Assembly: GCA_023481335.1 (NCBI GenBank)
Contig: JAMCWI010000070.1
Coordinates: forward strand, 1-5,438
DNA length: 5,438 bases
From: Bacillota bacterium
Lineage (GTDB): Bacteria; Bacillota; Desulfotomaculia; Desulfotomaculales; Desulfotomaculaceae
Direction: 5' to 3'
A program made the position numbers and the translations under genes. Positions within the stretch are counted from its first letter, which is position 1. Every line of letters starts with the position of its first letter. Positions 1 to 5,261 of this stretch are shown here, in pieces. Under the pieces are notes generated by a model. The model saw only the letters and a program-made list of their open reading frames with translations. It had not been told where the DNA came from and ran no database searches.

Positions 1-85
1 CCCTTCATATCAAGCATTAAGAGCATGGACTCTCCCTCGATAAAACGGAAGCAGAAGCTGACATGGTTAGGCAGGCGTTCTTCCG
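1..85. repeat. Left arm of a perfect 85-bp inverted repeat (copy of internal iscS sequence)
   Basis: Every base from 1 to 85 is the reverse complement of 669 down to 585, so position i pairs with position 670-i with no mismatch; the match stops at base 86. The right arm lies in the coding sequence of the cysteine desulfurase, so this arm is a backward copy of codons from that gene and not its natural 5' part. In the desulfurase frame it carries a TAG stop at 68-70. The last six bases, CTTCCG at 80-85, would also encode the Leu-Pro expected before Asp-Pro-Tyr-Gly in this family, so the junction may sit on a short shared sequence. The window start is most likely a fold-back chimera from amplification or assembly. 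A real genomic inverted duplication is the alternative. Confidence 0.95.
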
Positions 86-967
86 CTGGACCCGTACGGC
101 AGGGTAACTGCCCGGCAGGTGGCGGAGGCCATTACCGATAAAACCATTTTAATTACCATCATGCATGCCAATAACGAGATTGGCACCATTATGCCCATTA
201 AAGAAATCAGTGAAGTGGCCCGGGCCAAAAAGATTCTTTTCCATACCGATGCTGTACAAAGTGTCGGCAAAATCCCCGTTAATGTAGACGAGTTAGGGGT
301 GGATTTGCTAACCCTGTCCGCCCATAAGATTTACGGTCCCAAGGGAATCGGTGCCATGTATATTCGCAAAGGAACCTTCTGGCAGCCCATCCTGTTTGGC
401 GGCGGTCAGGAACGCCGCCGGCGGCCCGGCACGGAAAACGTAGCGGGGATGGTTGGGTTAGGCAAGGCCGTCGAATTGGCCACCGAGAGAATGCAGGCGG
501 ATTCCCAACGTCTGGCCAAATACCGCGATCGCATCATCGCAGAGGTACTTGAAAAAATTCCCAATACCATTCTCACGGGCCATCCGGAAGAACGCCTGCC
601 TAACCATGTCAGCTTCTGCTTCCGTTTTATCGAGGGAGAGTCCATGCTCTTAATGCTTGATATGAAGGGCATTGCCATTTCCAGCGGCTCGGCCTGCACC
701 TCCGGCTCCCTGGAGCCGTCCCACGTGCTTACCGCCATCGGCCTTTCCAAGGAAGTCGCCCACGGCTCCCTGCGACTCACCATGGGTAAAGACAATACCG
801 AAGAAGATGTGGAGTACTTCCTGGAAGCACTGCCTCCCGTCATTGAAAGGCTGCGGGCCATGTCTCCCCTGGGCGAAGGGTGCAACCCCTGTGCTTGCAG
901 CACCTGCACCGTTCATGACGAAGACCGCCATGGTCACGGCCAGGATGAATTAGAAGATGAACAATAA
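86..967 (+). CDS. iscS: Cysteine desulfurase (IscS/NifS type), 5'-truncated by the fold-back junction
   Basis: PLP-dependent enzyme that converts L-cysteine to alanine and holds the sulfur as a persulfide for IscU and MnmA. The family sequence becomes continuous at 86 (Leu-Asp-Pro-Tyr-Gly); upstream is the reversed repeat with an in-frame stop at 68-70. Compared with E. coli IscS, about 125 N-terminal residues are missing, including the His that stacks on PLP. GTG at 119 is an in-frame codon, not a credible start, as it lies inside a conserved region and has no Shine-Dalgarno. Counting from codon 119 as 1, visible features are MHANNEIG (15-22), PLP-contacting Asp44 and Gln47 in DAVQSVGK, Schiff-base Lys70 in SAHKIYGPKG (codon 326-328), and catalytic Cys193 in SSGSACTSGSLEP (codon 695-697). 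The C-terminus ends in an unusual Cys/His-rich tail. iscU follows after 31 bases. The intact gene in the organism is probably about 400 codons. Confidence 0.93.
   Translation: MDPYGRVTARQVAEAITDKTILITIMHANNEIGTIMPIKEISEVARAKKILFHTDAVQSVGKIPVNVDELGVDLLTLSAHKIYGPKGIGAMYIRKGTFWQPILFGGGQERRRRPGTENVAGMVGLGKAVELATERMQADSQRLAKYRDRIIAEVLEKIPNTILTGHPEERLPNHVSFCFRFIEGESMLLMLDMKGIAISSGSACTSGSLEPSHVLTAIGLSKEVAHGSLRLTMGKDNTEEDVEYFLEALPPVIERLRAMSPLGEGCNPCACSTCTVHDEDRHGHGQDELEDEQ
585..669. repeat. Right arm of the 85-bp inverted repeat (native copy, inside iscS)
   Basis: This is the native copy of the sequence found reversed at 1-85. It encodes, in the desulfurase frame, the stretch from about Glu-Glu-Arg-Leu-Pro-Asn-His to Leu-Asp-Met-Lys-Gly, which is ordinary family sequence just before the active-site cysteine loop. 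The two arms are separated by 499 bases (86-584). Because this copy is in an intact reading frame and the other is not, the direction of copying is clear. Confidence 0.95.
881..964 (+). other. Cys/His-rich acidic C-terminal tail of the cysteine desulfurase
   Basis: The desulfurase core is followed by a tail beginning GCNPCACSTC, that is Cys-x2-Cys-x-Cys-x2-Cys, then His-Asp-Glu-Asp-Arg-His-Gly-His-Gly and an acidic end (Glu-Leu-Glu-Asp-Glu-Gln). Four cysteines within nine residues plus three nearby histidines look like a metal-binding or thiol-exchange segment. E. coli IscS has no such cysteine cluster at its C-terminus, although its C-terminal end does take part in IscU binding. A role in metal or cluster handling, or in sulfur transfer, is inference. 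The reading frame is uninterrupted up to TAA at 965-967, so the tail is not a frameshift product within what is visible. Confidence 0.7.
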
Positions 968-983
968 AAATAATAAAGGGAAT

Positions 984-990
984 GAGGAGG
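984..990 (+). promoter_or_regulatory. Ribosome binding site of iscU
   Basis: GAGGAGG lies eight bases before ATG at 999-1001. It decides the iscU start against the in-frame ATG at 957, which overlaps the end of iscS, has only weak purines upstream and would add 14 Asn/Lys-rich residues foreign to the family. Confidence 0.85.
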
Positions 991-998
991 TATTATAT

Positions 999-1370
999 AT
1001 GTACAGTGAAAAGGTGATGGATCATTTCACCAACCCCCGCAATGTGGGAGAAATTGAAAATGCAGACGGCGCAGGTCAGGTGGGCAACCCCAGCTGCGGC
1101 GACATTATGAAAATCACCCTCAAGGTTGAAGATAACGTTATCAAAGATATCAAATTTAAAACCTTTGGCTGTGGTGCGGCGGTGGCCACCAGCAGCATGG
1201 TAACGGAGATGGCCCTGGGCAAAACCCTGGATGAAGCGCTGAAAATTACCAACAAAAGCGTAGCAGAGGCTCTGGAGGGACTGCCCCCGGCCAAAATGCA
1301 CTGTTCCAACCTGGCCGCCGATGCATTGAAAGCAGCCATTGAAGATTATATGAAAAAACAAAATGCGTAG
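999..1370 (+). CDS. iscU: Iron-sulfur cluster scaffold protein IscU/NifU N-terminal type
   Basis: Scaffold on which Fe-S clusters are built from iron and from sulfur delivered by the cysteine desulfurase, before transfer to apoproteins in the cytoplasm. The 123-residue product is the usual length for a single-domain IscU and lacks the extra C-terminal domains of NifU. It begins MYSEKVMDHFTNPRNVG, typical of the family. The three ligand cysteines are present: Cys33 in NPSCGD, Cys58 in FGCGAAVATSS and Cys102 in KMHCSNLA. Asp35, which in IscU controls cluster release, follows Cys33, and His101 precedes Cys102. The LPPVK motif recognised by the HscA chaperone in proteobacteria reads LPPAK here. 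The gene lies 31 bases after iscS and 10 bases before mnmA, so it is surely co-transcribed with both. Confidence 0.96.
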   Translation: MYSEKVMDHFTNPRNVGEIENADGAGQVGNPSCGDIMKITLKVEDNVIKDIKFKTFGCGAAVATSSMVTEMALGKTLDEALKITNKSVAEALEGLPPAKMHCSNLAADALKAAIEDYMKKQNA

Positions 1371-1373
1371 GTG
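1369..1373 (+). promoter_or_regulatory. Ribosome binding site of mnmA, overlapping the iscU stop
   Basis: AGGTG, formed from the last bases of the iscU TAG stop plus the next three bases, sits seven bases before TTG at 1381. An in-frame TGA at 1372-1374 rules out any start further upstream, and the next ATG (1411) already lies inside the PP-loop motif. The overlap suggests translational coupling of mnmA to iscU. Confidence 0.7.
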
Positions 1374-1380
1374 AAGCCTT

Positions 1381-2481
1381 TTGGCAGCCAAAAAAAGAGT
1401 CATAGCAGCCATGAGCGGCGGGGTAGACAGTTCTGTCACCGCCGCCCTTTTACAGCAGCAGGGTTATGAAGTTGTGGGAGTCACCATGCAAATTTGGGAT
1501 CCCGATGTCACCGTAGTGGATGACGACTATGTGGGCTGCTGCTCCCTCACCGCCGTGGATGATGCCCGGCGGGTGGCGGATGTCCTGGGAATCCCCTATT
1601 ATGTGCTGAACTTCCGGGAGCTGTTTACCGAAAAGGTCATTCAATATTTTGTGGATGAGTACTTCCAAGGGCGCACCCCCAACCCTTGCATCGCCTGCAA
1701 CCGGTATGTCAAATTTGAGGCGCTGCTGCAAAAGGCCCGCCAGATGGGTTTCGACTACATCGCCACCGGGCACTATGCCAGACTGGGGTATAGTGAGGAA
1801 TACCGCCGCTACACCGTACGGAAGGCCCGGGATGAAAAGAAGGATCAGACCTACGTGCTGTACGGTTTTACCCAGGATCAAATCGCCCACACCCTGATGC
1901 CCCTGGCGGAATTCACCAAGGAGCAGGTGCGGGAAATGGCCCAAAAATGGGGTCTGCCCACCCACTCCAAGCCCGAAAGCCAGGAAATCTGCTTTGTTCA
2001 TGACGATAATTACCGCAATTTCCTGGATGAACGCTCCGAAGGCGGCATCAAGCCCGGTCCTTTTCTGGACCTGCAGGGCAATGTAATCGGGCAGCATAAG
2101 GGCATTCCCTTTTATACCATCGGCCAACGCAGGGGTCTTGGCCTGGCCACCGGGGAAAGGATTTACGTGGTGGACATTGATGTGGAAAACAACACCGTTG
2201 TGGTGGGGCCGGAAGAGGCCATCTGGGGCACTGAATTAGTTGCTTCGGACAACAACTTTATTCTATTCGACAAGCTGAACGCCCCCCGGGAAGTGGAAGC
2301 CCAGGTGCGGTACAACAGCAAACCCTCCCCGGCCATCATCGAACCATTGGAACAGGGGTTGGTGAAGGTAACCTTCAAGTACCCCCAGCGTTCCATCACC
2401 CCCGGCCAGGCCGTGGTCTACTACCAGGGCGACTACCTGGCAGGCGGCGGCACCATAGTGTCAAGGGGACGGGGTTGTTGA
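1381..2481 (+). CDS. mnmA: tRNA-specific 2-thiouridylase MnmA
   Basis: Cytoplasmic enzyme that adenylates U34 of tRNA-Lys, -Glu and -Gln and inserts sulfur to give s2U34, using persulfide that originates from a cysteine desulfurase. The product is 366 residues, normal for the family. The PP-loop ATPase motif SGGVDSS is at 12-18. The two catalytic cysteines are visible: Cys103 in TPNPCIACNRYVKF and Cys204 in ESQEICFVHDDNYRNFL, with ATGHYAR at 128-134 and KDQTYVL at 154-160. The C-terminal beta domain holds GQHKGIPFYTIGQRRGLG (237-254). Start is TTG at 1381, the only start leaving the N-terminal strand before the PP-loop intact. Position directly behind iscS and iscU places the sulfur donor and acceptor in one operon, so the truncated desulfurase is probably the physiological donor. 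No defects are seen. Confidence 0.97.
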   Translation: MAAKKRVIAAMSGGVDSSVTAALLQQQGYEVVGVTMQIWDPDVTVVDDDYVGCCSLTAVDDARRVADVLGIPYYVLNFRELFTEKVIQYFVDEYFQGRTPNPCIACNRYVKFEALLQKARQMGFDYIATGHYARLGYSEEYRRYTVRKARDEKKDQTYVLYGFTQDQIAHTLMPLAEFTKEQVREMAQKWGLPTHSKPESQEICFVHDDNYRNFLDERSEGGIKPGPFLDLQGNVIGQHKGIPFYTIGQRRGLGLATGERIYVVDIDVENNTVVVGPEEAIWGTELVASDNNFILFDKLNAPREVEAQVRYNSKPSPAIIEPLEQGLVKVTFKYPQRSITPGQAVVYYQGDYLAGGGTIVSRGRGC

Positions 2482-2540
2482 CACATCATTTGAACGTTGA
2501 AGCGTGATTATAAAACCGGCTATATTTTACTCCAAGCGGC
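2482..2540. other. Convergent intergenic gap, no convincing terminator
   Basis: Fifty-nine bases separate the ends of mnmA (plus) and the chemoreceptor gene (minus). A bidirectional terminator would be expected, but only a weak, bulged pairing between CCGGCT (2516-2521) and AGCGG (about 2535-2539) with a 13-base loop can be drawn, and no T-run follows it. I therefore do not call a terminator. Confidence 0.5.
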
Positions 2541-4142
2541 TTAATATTTAAACCCTTTAACCAGGCCTTCGAGATTCTCTGCCAGTTCGGTAAGGGTTAC
2601 GGAAGCGGAGTTTACCTCTTCCATGGCGGCTGTTTGCTGTTGGGTGGTTGCCGCTACGTTTTGTACACCGGCGGACACCTGCATGGCCGCATCGGAAATC
2701 AACTGCACCTGTTTGGAAAAGCCTTGAACCTCATCGATAATTAGACCAAAGCTCTGACCTGCTTCGTGAACAATCTTGTTACCCACCTGCACCTTTTCGT
2801 TGCCATTGGTGATGGCTTGCAGGGACTGGTTGGCTTGAACTTCAATTTCATGAATGAGCTGCTTAATCTCTAATGTGGACATGGCAGCCTGTTCCGCCAG
2901 TTTTCTTACCTCATCCGCCACAACGGCAAAGCCTTTGCCCGATTCACCGGCTCTGGCAGCCTCAATGGCTGCATTTAAAGACAGCAAATTAGTCTGTTCC
3001 GCAATACGATTGATAACTTCTACAAAGTGACTAACCTTTTCAATGGTAGAATCCAGTGTGTCCATAGATGTACTTACCTGTTCCGTAGCAGTTAATATTT
3101 CCTGCATTTGACCGGTCACCATGGAAATGCCTTCATTCCCCTCGGCAGCTCGTTCGGATGCAATACCGGCCCGGGATTGCATATGCCGGGTGCTTTCGGT
3201 AAGGTTGTCCATCATGGCAGCGATTTGATTGGTGGTAGAAGCAATGGAGGTGGCTCCCGCAGCGGTCTGCTGAGATTGGGTGGCGAGCTGCCTGGCAGCC
3301 TCCGTCAGTTGGCGGGAGGATTGGACCAGCTTCTCCAGCACATCCCGAAAGCCCATGCGCATTTGATTCAATTTATTGGCCAAATGCCCCAACTCATCTG
3401 CGGATTTAACTTGAATTTCCTTACTGAAATCCCCCTCAGCAAACCTTTCCGCTTCCGCTACTATTTGTTGAATGGGTTTGCGAATGCTGTTGCCCAGGAA
3501 AAAGCTGATCAGAATCCCGCAAACGATGGCAACGGCATCAATCCCCAAGGACATGGCAACCATTTGATCCTGCTGAGATAGGGAAGACTTTACATTATTT
3601 TGAAATACTTGATTGCTTTGTTTGGCAATCTGACCGAGGTTGTTTTCTATGGTGCCCTGCAAAACAATGATCTCATTGGCCAAATTCAGTGTTTTTCCCC
3701 TTAATTCCTGGGCTCTTTCAACATTCCCGTCCGCCACTGAGCGGTGAAACATCCTGGCCATGGGTGAGAGTTCATTAAACAGACGGTCATGGAACTGGCC
3801 GATCAGTTTGATGGTTTCCTGGATTTTTGGTTGATCCTTTGCATCCACAACCTTTGCAAGCTCTGCCACCTGTTTATTAAAGTCAACCATTTTTTTCTGG
3901 GCATGGATGATGTAATCCTCATTACCGTAGCCAACGAAGGCACGCATGGCAGATACCGCTTCTTTAAACTCCTTCTCCGCCTCCAGTGCCAGATGCTGTT
4001 GATGGGCGGATTTTTCTATCAACAGGGTTTTCTCTTTAATCGATTCAATAAACAGAAAAGAAACACCGCCTAATGCGGTAATTAAAAAAAGCATAATGAG
4101 AAAACCCAAGGATATTTTGGTCGATATTTTCATTTTAAACAT
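2541..4142 (-). CDS. Methyl-accepting chemotaxis protein (membrane chemoreceptor)
   Basis: Transmembrane receptor that signals through CheA/CheW to the flagellar motor or another output. From ATG at 4142 the product is 533 residues. TM1 is at about 11-33 (GFLIMLFLITALGGVSFLF), followed by a mostly helical extracellular domain of about 160 residues (34-193) consistent with a four-helix-bundle sensor, TM2 at about 194-218, and HAMP at about 219-270 beginning RKPIQQIV. The long coiled-coil signalling domain has its conserved hairpin tip at about 381-400, EQTNLLSLNAAIEAARAGE, then GKGFAVVADEVRKLAEQ. There is no C-terminal CheR-binding pentapeptide. The start at 4142 is backed by AAGGGTGG five bases upstream; TTG at 4178 would add 12 polar residues. 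The gene lies 40 bases behind a phosphate-binding-type lipoprotein gene and is probably its operon partner. The ligand cannot be read from sequence. Confidence 0.95.
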   Translation of the reverse strand: MFKMKISTKISLGFLIMLFLITALGGVSFLFIESIKEKTLLIEKSAHQQHLALEAEKEFKEAVSAMRAFVGYGNEDYIIHAQKKMVDFNKQVAELAKVVDAKDQPKIQETIKLIGQFHDRLFNELSPMARMFHRSVADGNVERAQELRGKTLNLANEIIVLQGTIENNLGQIAKQSNQVFQNNVKSSLSQQDQMVAMSLGIDAVAIVCGILISFFLGNSIRKPIQQIVAEAERFAEGDFSKEIQVKSADELGHLANKLNQMRMGFRDVLEKLVQSSRQLTEAARQLATQSQQTAAGATSIASTTNQIAAMMDNLTESTRHMQSRAGIASERAAEGNEGISMVTGQMQEILTATEQVSTSMDTLDSTIEKVSHFVEVINRIAEQTNLLSLNAAIEAARAGESGKGFAVVADEVRKLAEQAAMSTLEIKQLIHEIEVQANQSLQAITNGNEKVQVGNKIVHEAGQSFGLIIDEVQGFSKQVQLISDAAMQVSAGVQNVAATTQQQTAAMEEVNSASVTLTELAENLEGLVKGFKY

Positions 4143-4147
4143 TTTTA

Positions 4148-4157
4148 CCACCCTTTC
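4148..4157 (-). promoter_or_regulatory. Ribosome binding site of the chemoreceptor gene
   Basis: Read on the minus strand this is GAAAGGGTGG, five bases before ATG at 4142. It favours that ATG over the second ATG at 4133 (14-base spacing) and over TTG at 4178, which lies upstream of it. Confidence 0.65.
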
Positions 4158-4182
4158 ATACCCGGTGAATTTTAACAAGTCG

Positions 4183-5025
4183 CTAATTTACGCGAACATA
4201 ATGCTGTTCAACAATATGTTGGCCCTCCGGGCCCAACACAAACTCAATAAAATCTTTGGTGGTTCCTGCGGGCTCTCCCGGGGTTAAAAAAATGAGGGGC
4301 CTGGCGAATCGGTAAGTGCCGGTTTTAACGTTCTCTATGGTGGGAGCTACCTGGTCAATGGCGATACTCTTCACCTCTTCATTGACATAACCCAGTGAGA
4401 GATAGGCAATAGAATATTTATCTGTGGCAACGGTTTTACGAACGGCACCGTTAGAGGATTGAATAACAGCATTTTCCGTAATTCTAAATTCATCGCCAAG
4501 GAAAACCTGTTCAAAAGCATCCCGGGTACCCGAGCCCTCTTCACGGTTGACAACATTGATAGGCATATCCGCACCGTTGATTTCTTTCCAATTTTTTATT
4601 TCCCCGGTAAATATTTTTTTAACTTGCTGGTGAGTTAAATTTTTAATTGGGTTATCTGGATGTAAAATCACTGCAAGGCCGTCAAGGGCGATTGTTGTTG
4701 CTTTCAACCCTAATTTTTCTTCTGATGCATGAAGGGACCGGGAAATCGTCCCGATGTCACAGATGCCTTCACTGGCCCCTTTAATTCCCTGGGCAGAACC
4801 TCCACCCTGGATGTAGATTGCAATGCCCGGATTTTTTCTGCGGTAGGCCTCGGCCAGGCTTTCCGATATCGGGAGTAAAGATGTGGAACCTGCGATGGTA
4901 ATGGTTTTTTTTGTATTCCCAGGATCTGTCTGATTCGATTTTTTTATTGCTGCCTGTCCGCCGCAGCCAGCAATAAATGCCATAAGCAGCACGATAGAAA
5001 TTATTTGAAAAAACTTGTTGGTCAA
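4183..5025 (-). CDS. pstS: Phosphate-binding (PstS family) substrate-binding lipoprotein
   Basis: Extracytoplasmic binding protein of the PstS/PBP-like type, normally the phosphate-capturing part of the PstSCAB importer. From TTG at 5025 the product is 280 residues, usual for the Gram-positive PstS group. It has a lipoprotein signal: short Lys-containing n-region, hydrophobic 5-18, lipobox IAGC with lipidated Cys21. Ligand-loop motifs are present: AGSTSLLPISE (45-55), GGGSAQGIKG (74-83), DIGTISRS (90-97) and EGSGTRDAF (163-171). DGLAVILHPDNPI and IFTGEIKNWKEING are also family signatures. TTG 5025 is chosen because GAGGTG lies six bases upstream; ATG at 5052 has no such site and would add an acidic, untypical n-region. 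No pstC, pstA or pstB follows; instead a chemoreceptor gene starts 40 bases downstream, so a sensing role is possible. Phosphate specificity is inferred from family motifs. Confidence 0.9.
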   Translation of the reverse strand: MTNKFFQIISIVLLMAFIAGCGGQAAIKKSNQTDPGNTKKTITIAGSTSLLPISESLAEAYRRKNPGIAIYIQGGGSAQGIKGASEGICDIGTISRSLHASEEKLGLKATTIALDGLAVILHPDNPIKNLTHQQVKKIFTGEIKNWKEINGADMPINVVNREEGSGTRDAFEQVFLGDEFRITENAVIQSSNGAVRKTVATDKYSIAYLSLGYVNEEVKSIAIDQVAPTIENVKTGTYRFARPLIFLTPGEPAGTTKDFIEFVLGPEGQHIVEQHYVRVN

Positions 5026-5031
5026 TATAAT

Positions 5032-5037
5032 CACCTC
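5032..5037 (-). promoter_or_regulatory. Ribosome binding site of the pstS-like gene
   Basis: On the minus strand this reads GAGGTG, six bases before TTG at 5025. It is the main reason for choosing the TTG start over ATG at 5052. Confidence 0.75.
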
Positions 5038-5173
5038 TTTTAGGTAAGACATGAATTAATTATGACATTGTTCTACGACAACTCTAAAATATCTGCCTCA
5101 TATATACAACGGACTTAACCATTTTTTAAAAATTGCTTACTGATATTTAAGAATGAGGTGTTTATATGGATTT

Positions 5174-5212
5174 TTAACCTAACCTTATACTGTTTTTCCC
5201 CGGCTCTTAACC
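5174..5212 (+). promoter_or_regulatory. Candidate PhoP-type operator upstream of ugd
   Basis: Four hexamers in an 11-bp register can be read: TTAACC (5174-5179), TTATAC (5185-5190), TTCCCC (5196-5201) and TTAACC (5207-5212). The outer two match the Bacillus PhoP repeat TT(A/T/C)ACA at five of six bases; the inner two are poor. If transcription starts about seven bases after the TATAAT at 5222-5227, the array spans roughly -60 to -22, the position of PhoP core binding sites in B. subtilis. Its presence beside a pstS-like and a ugd gene fits Pho control. This is a pattern match by eye and chance in an AT-rich region is possible. Confidence 0.35.
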
Positions 5213-5221
5213 TTCCTTTTA

Positions 5222-5227
5222 TATAAT
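5222..5227 (+). promoter_or_regulatory. Perfect -10 element (TATAAT) of the ugd promoter
   Basis: TATAAT matches the sigma-A -10 consensus exactly and lies 34 bases before the ATG. The sequence 17 bases upstream (5199-5204, CCCGGC) is nothing like TTGACA, which suggests a promoter that needs an activator bound just upstream. Confidence 0.55.
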
Positions 5228-5261
5228 TTTTATAGAAACCTAAAATGGGAGTTGGGCCTTT

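Larger units (their letters stand above)
5053..5261. other. AT-rich divergent promoter region between the pstS-like gene and ugd
   Basis: This stretch must hold the promoters of both divergent genes. It is much richer in A and T than the flanking genes and has no credible open frame. For the plus-strand gene there is a perfect TATAAT at 5222-5227 with TTAACC-type repeats upstream. For the minus-strand gene I see only weak candidates, such as TATATA opposite 5101-5106 with a poor -35. A pair of complementary segments (5083-5093 with 5142-5152, and 5096-5101 with 5153-5158) is described among the findings. Confidence 0.7.

Noticed and set aside
406..909. Antisense open frame of 167 codons within iscS
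   Set aside because: It is opposite a strongly conserved coding sequence, has no recognisable domain and no ribosome binding site; a shadow of the real frame.
119..967. GTG at 119 as the true start of the cysteine desulfurase
   Set aside because: Family sequence continues upstream to at least base 86, there is no ribosome binding site, and the protein would lack its N-terminal third including PLP contacts; the gene is cut by the inverted-repeat junction.
957..998. ATG at 957 as the iscU start, giving a 14-residue Asn/Lys-rich extension
   Set aside because: GAGGAGG stands eight bases before the ATG at 999, and MYSEKVMDHF is the normal IscU N-terminus.
1450..2127. Antisense open frame of 225 codons within mnmA
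   Set aside because: Long only because of codon bias in mnmA; the translation resembles no protein family and the plus-strand frame has all MnmA motifs.
2482..2540. Bidirectional rho-independent terminator between mnmA and the chemoreceptor gene
   Set aside because: Only a bulged five-pair stem with a large loop and no T-run can be drawn.
3108..3581. Plus-strand open frame of 157 codons within the chemoreceptor gene
   Set aside because: It lies opposite the HAMP and signalling coding region; composition is low-complexity Gly/Leu/Asn-rich and no domain is visible.
4143..4178. TTG at 4178 as the chemoreceptor start
   Set aside because: The ribosome binding site at 4148-4157 lies inside this extension and points to ATG 4142; the extra residues are polar and precede TM1 without a family match.
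5026..5052. ATG at 5052 as the start of the pstS-like gene
   Set aside because: No Shine-Dalgarno precedes it, whereas GAGGTG precedes TTG 5025 at good spacing; the extension would also put a Glu into the lipoprotein signal n-region.
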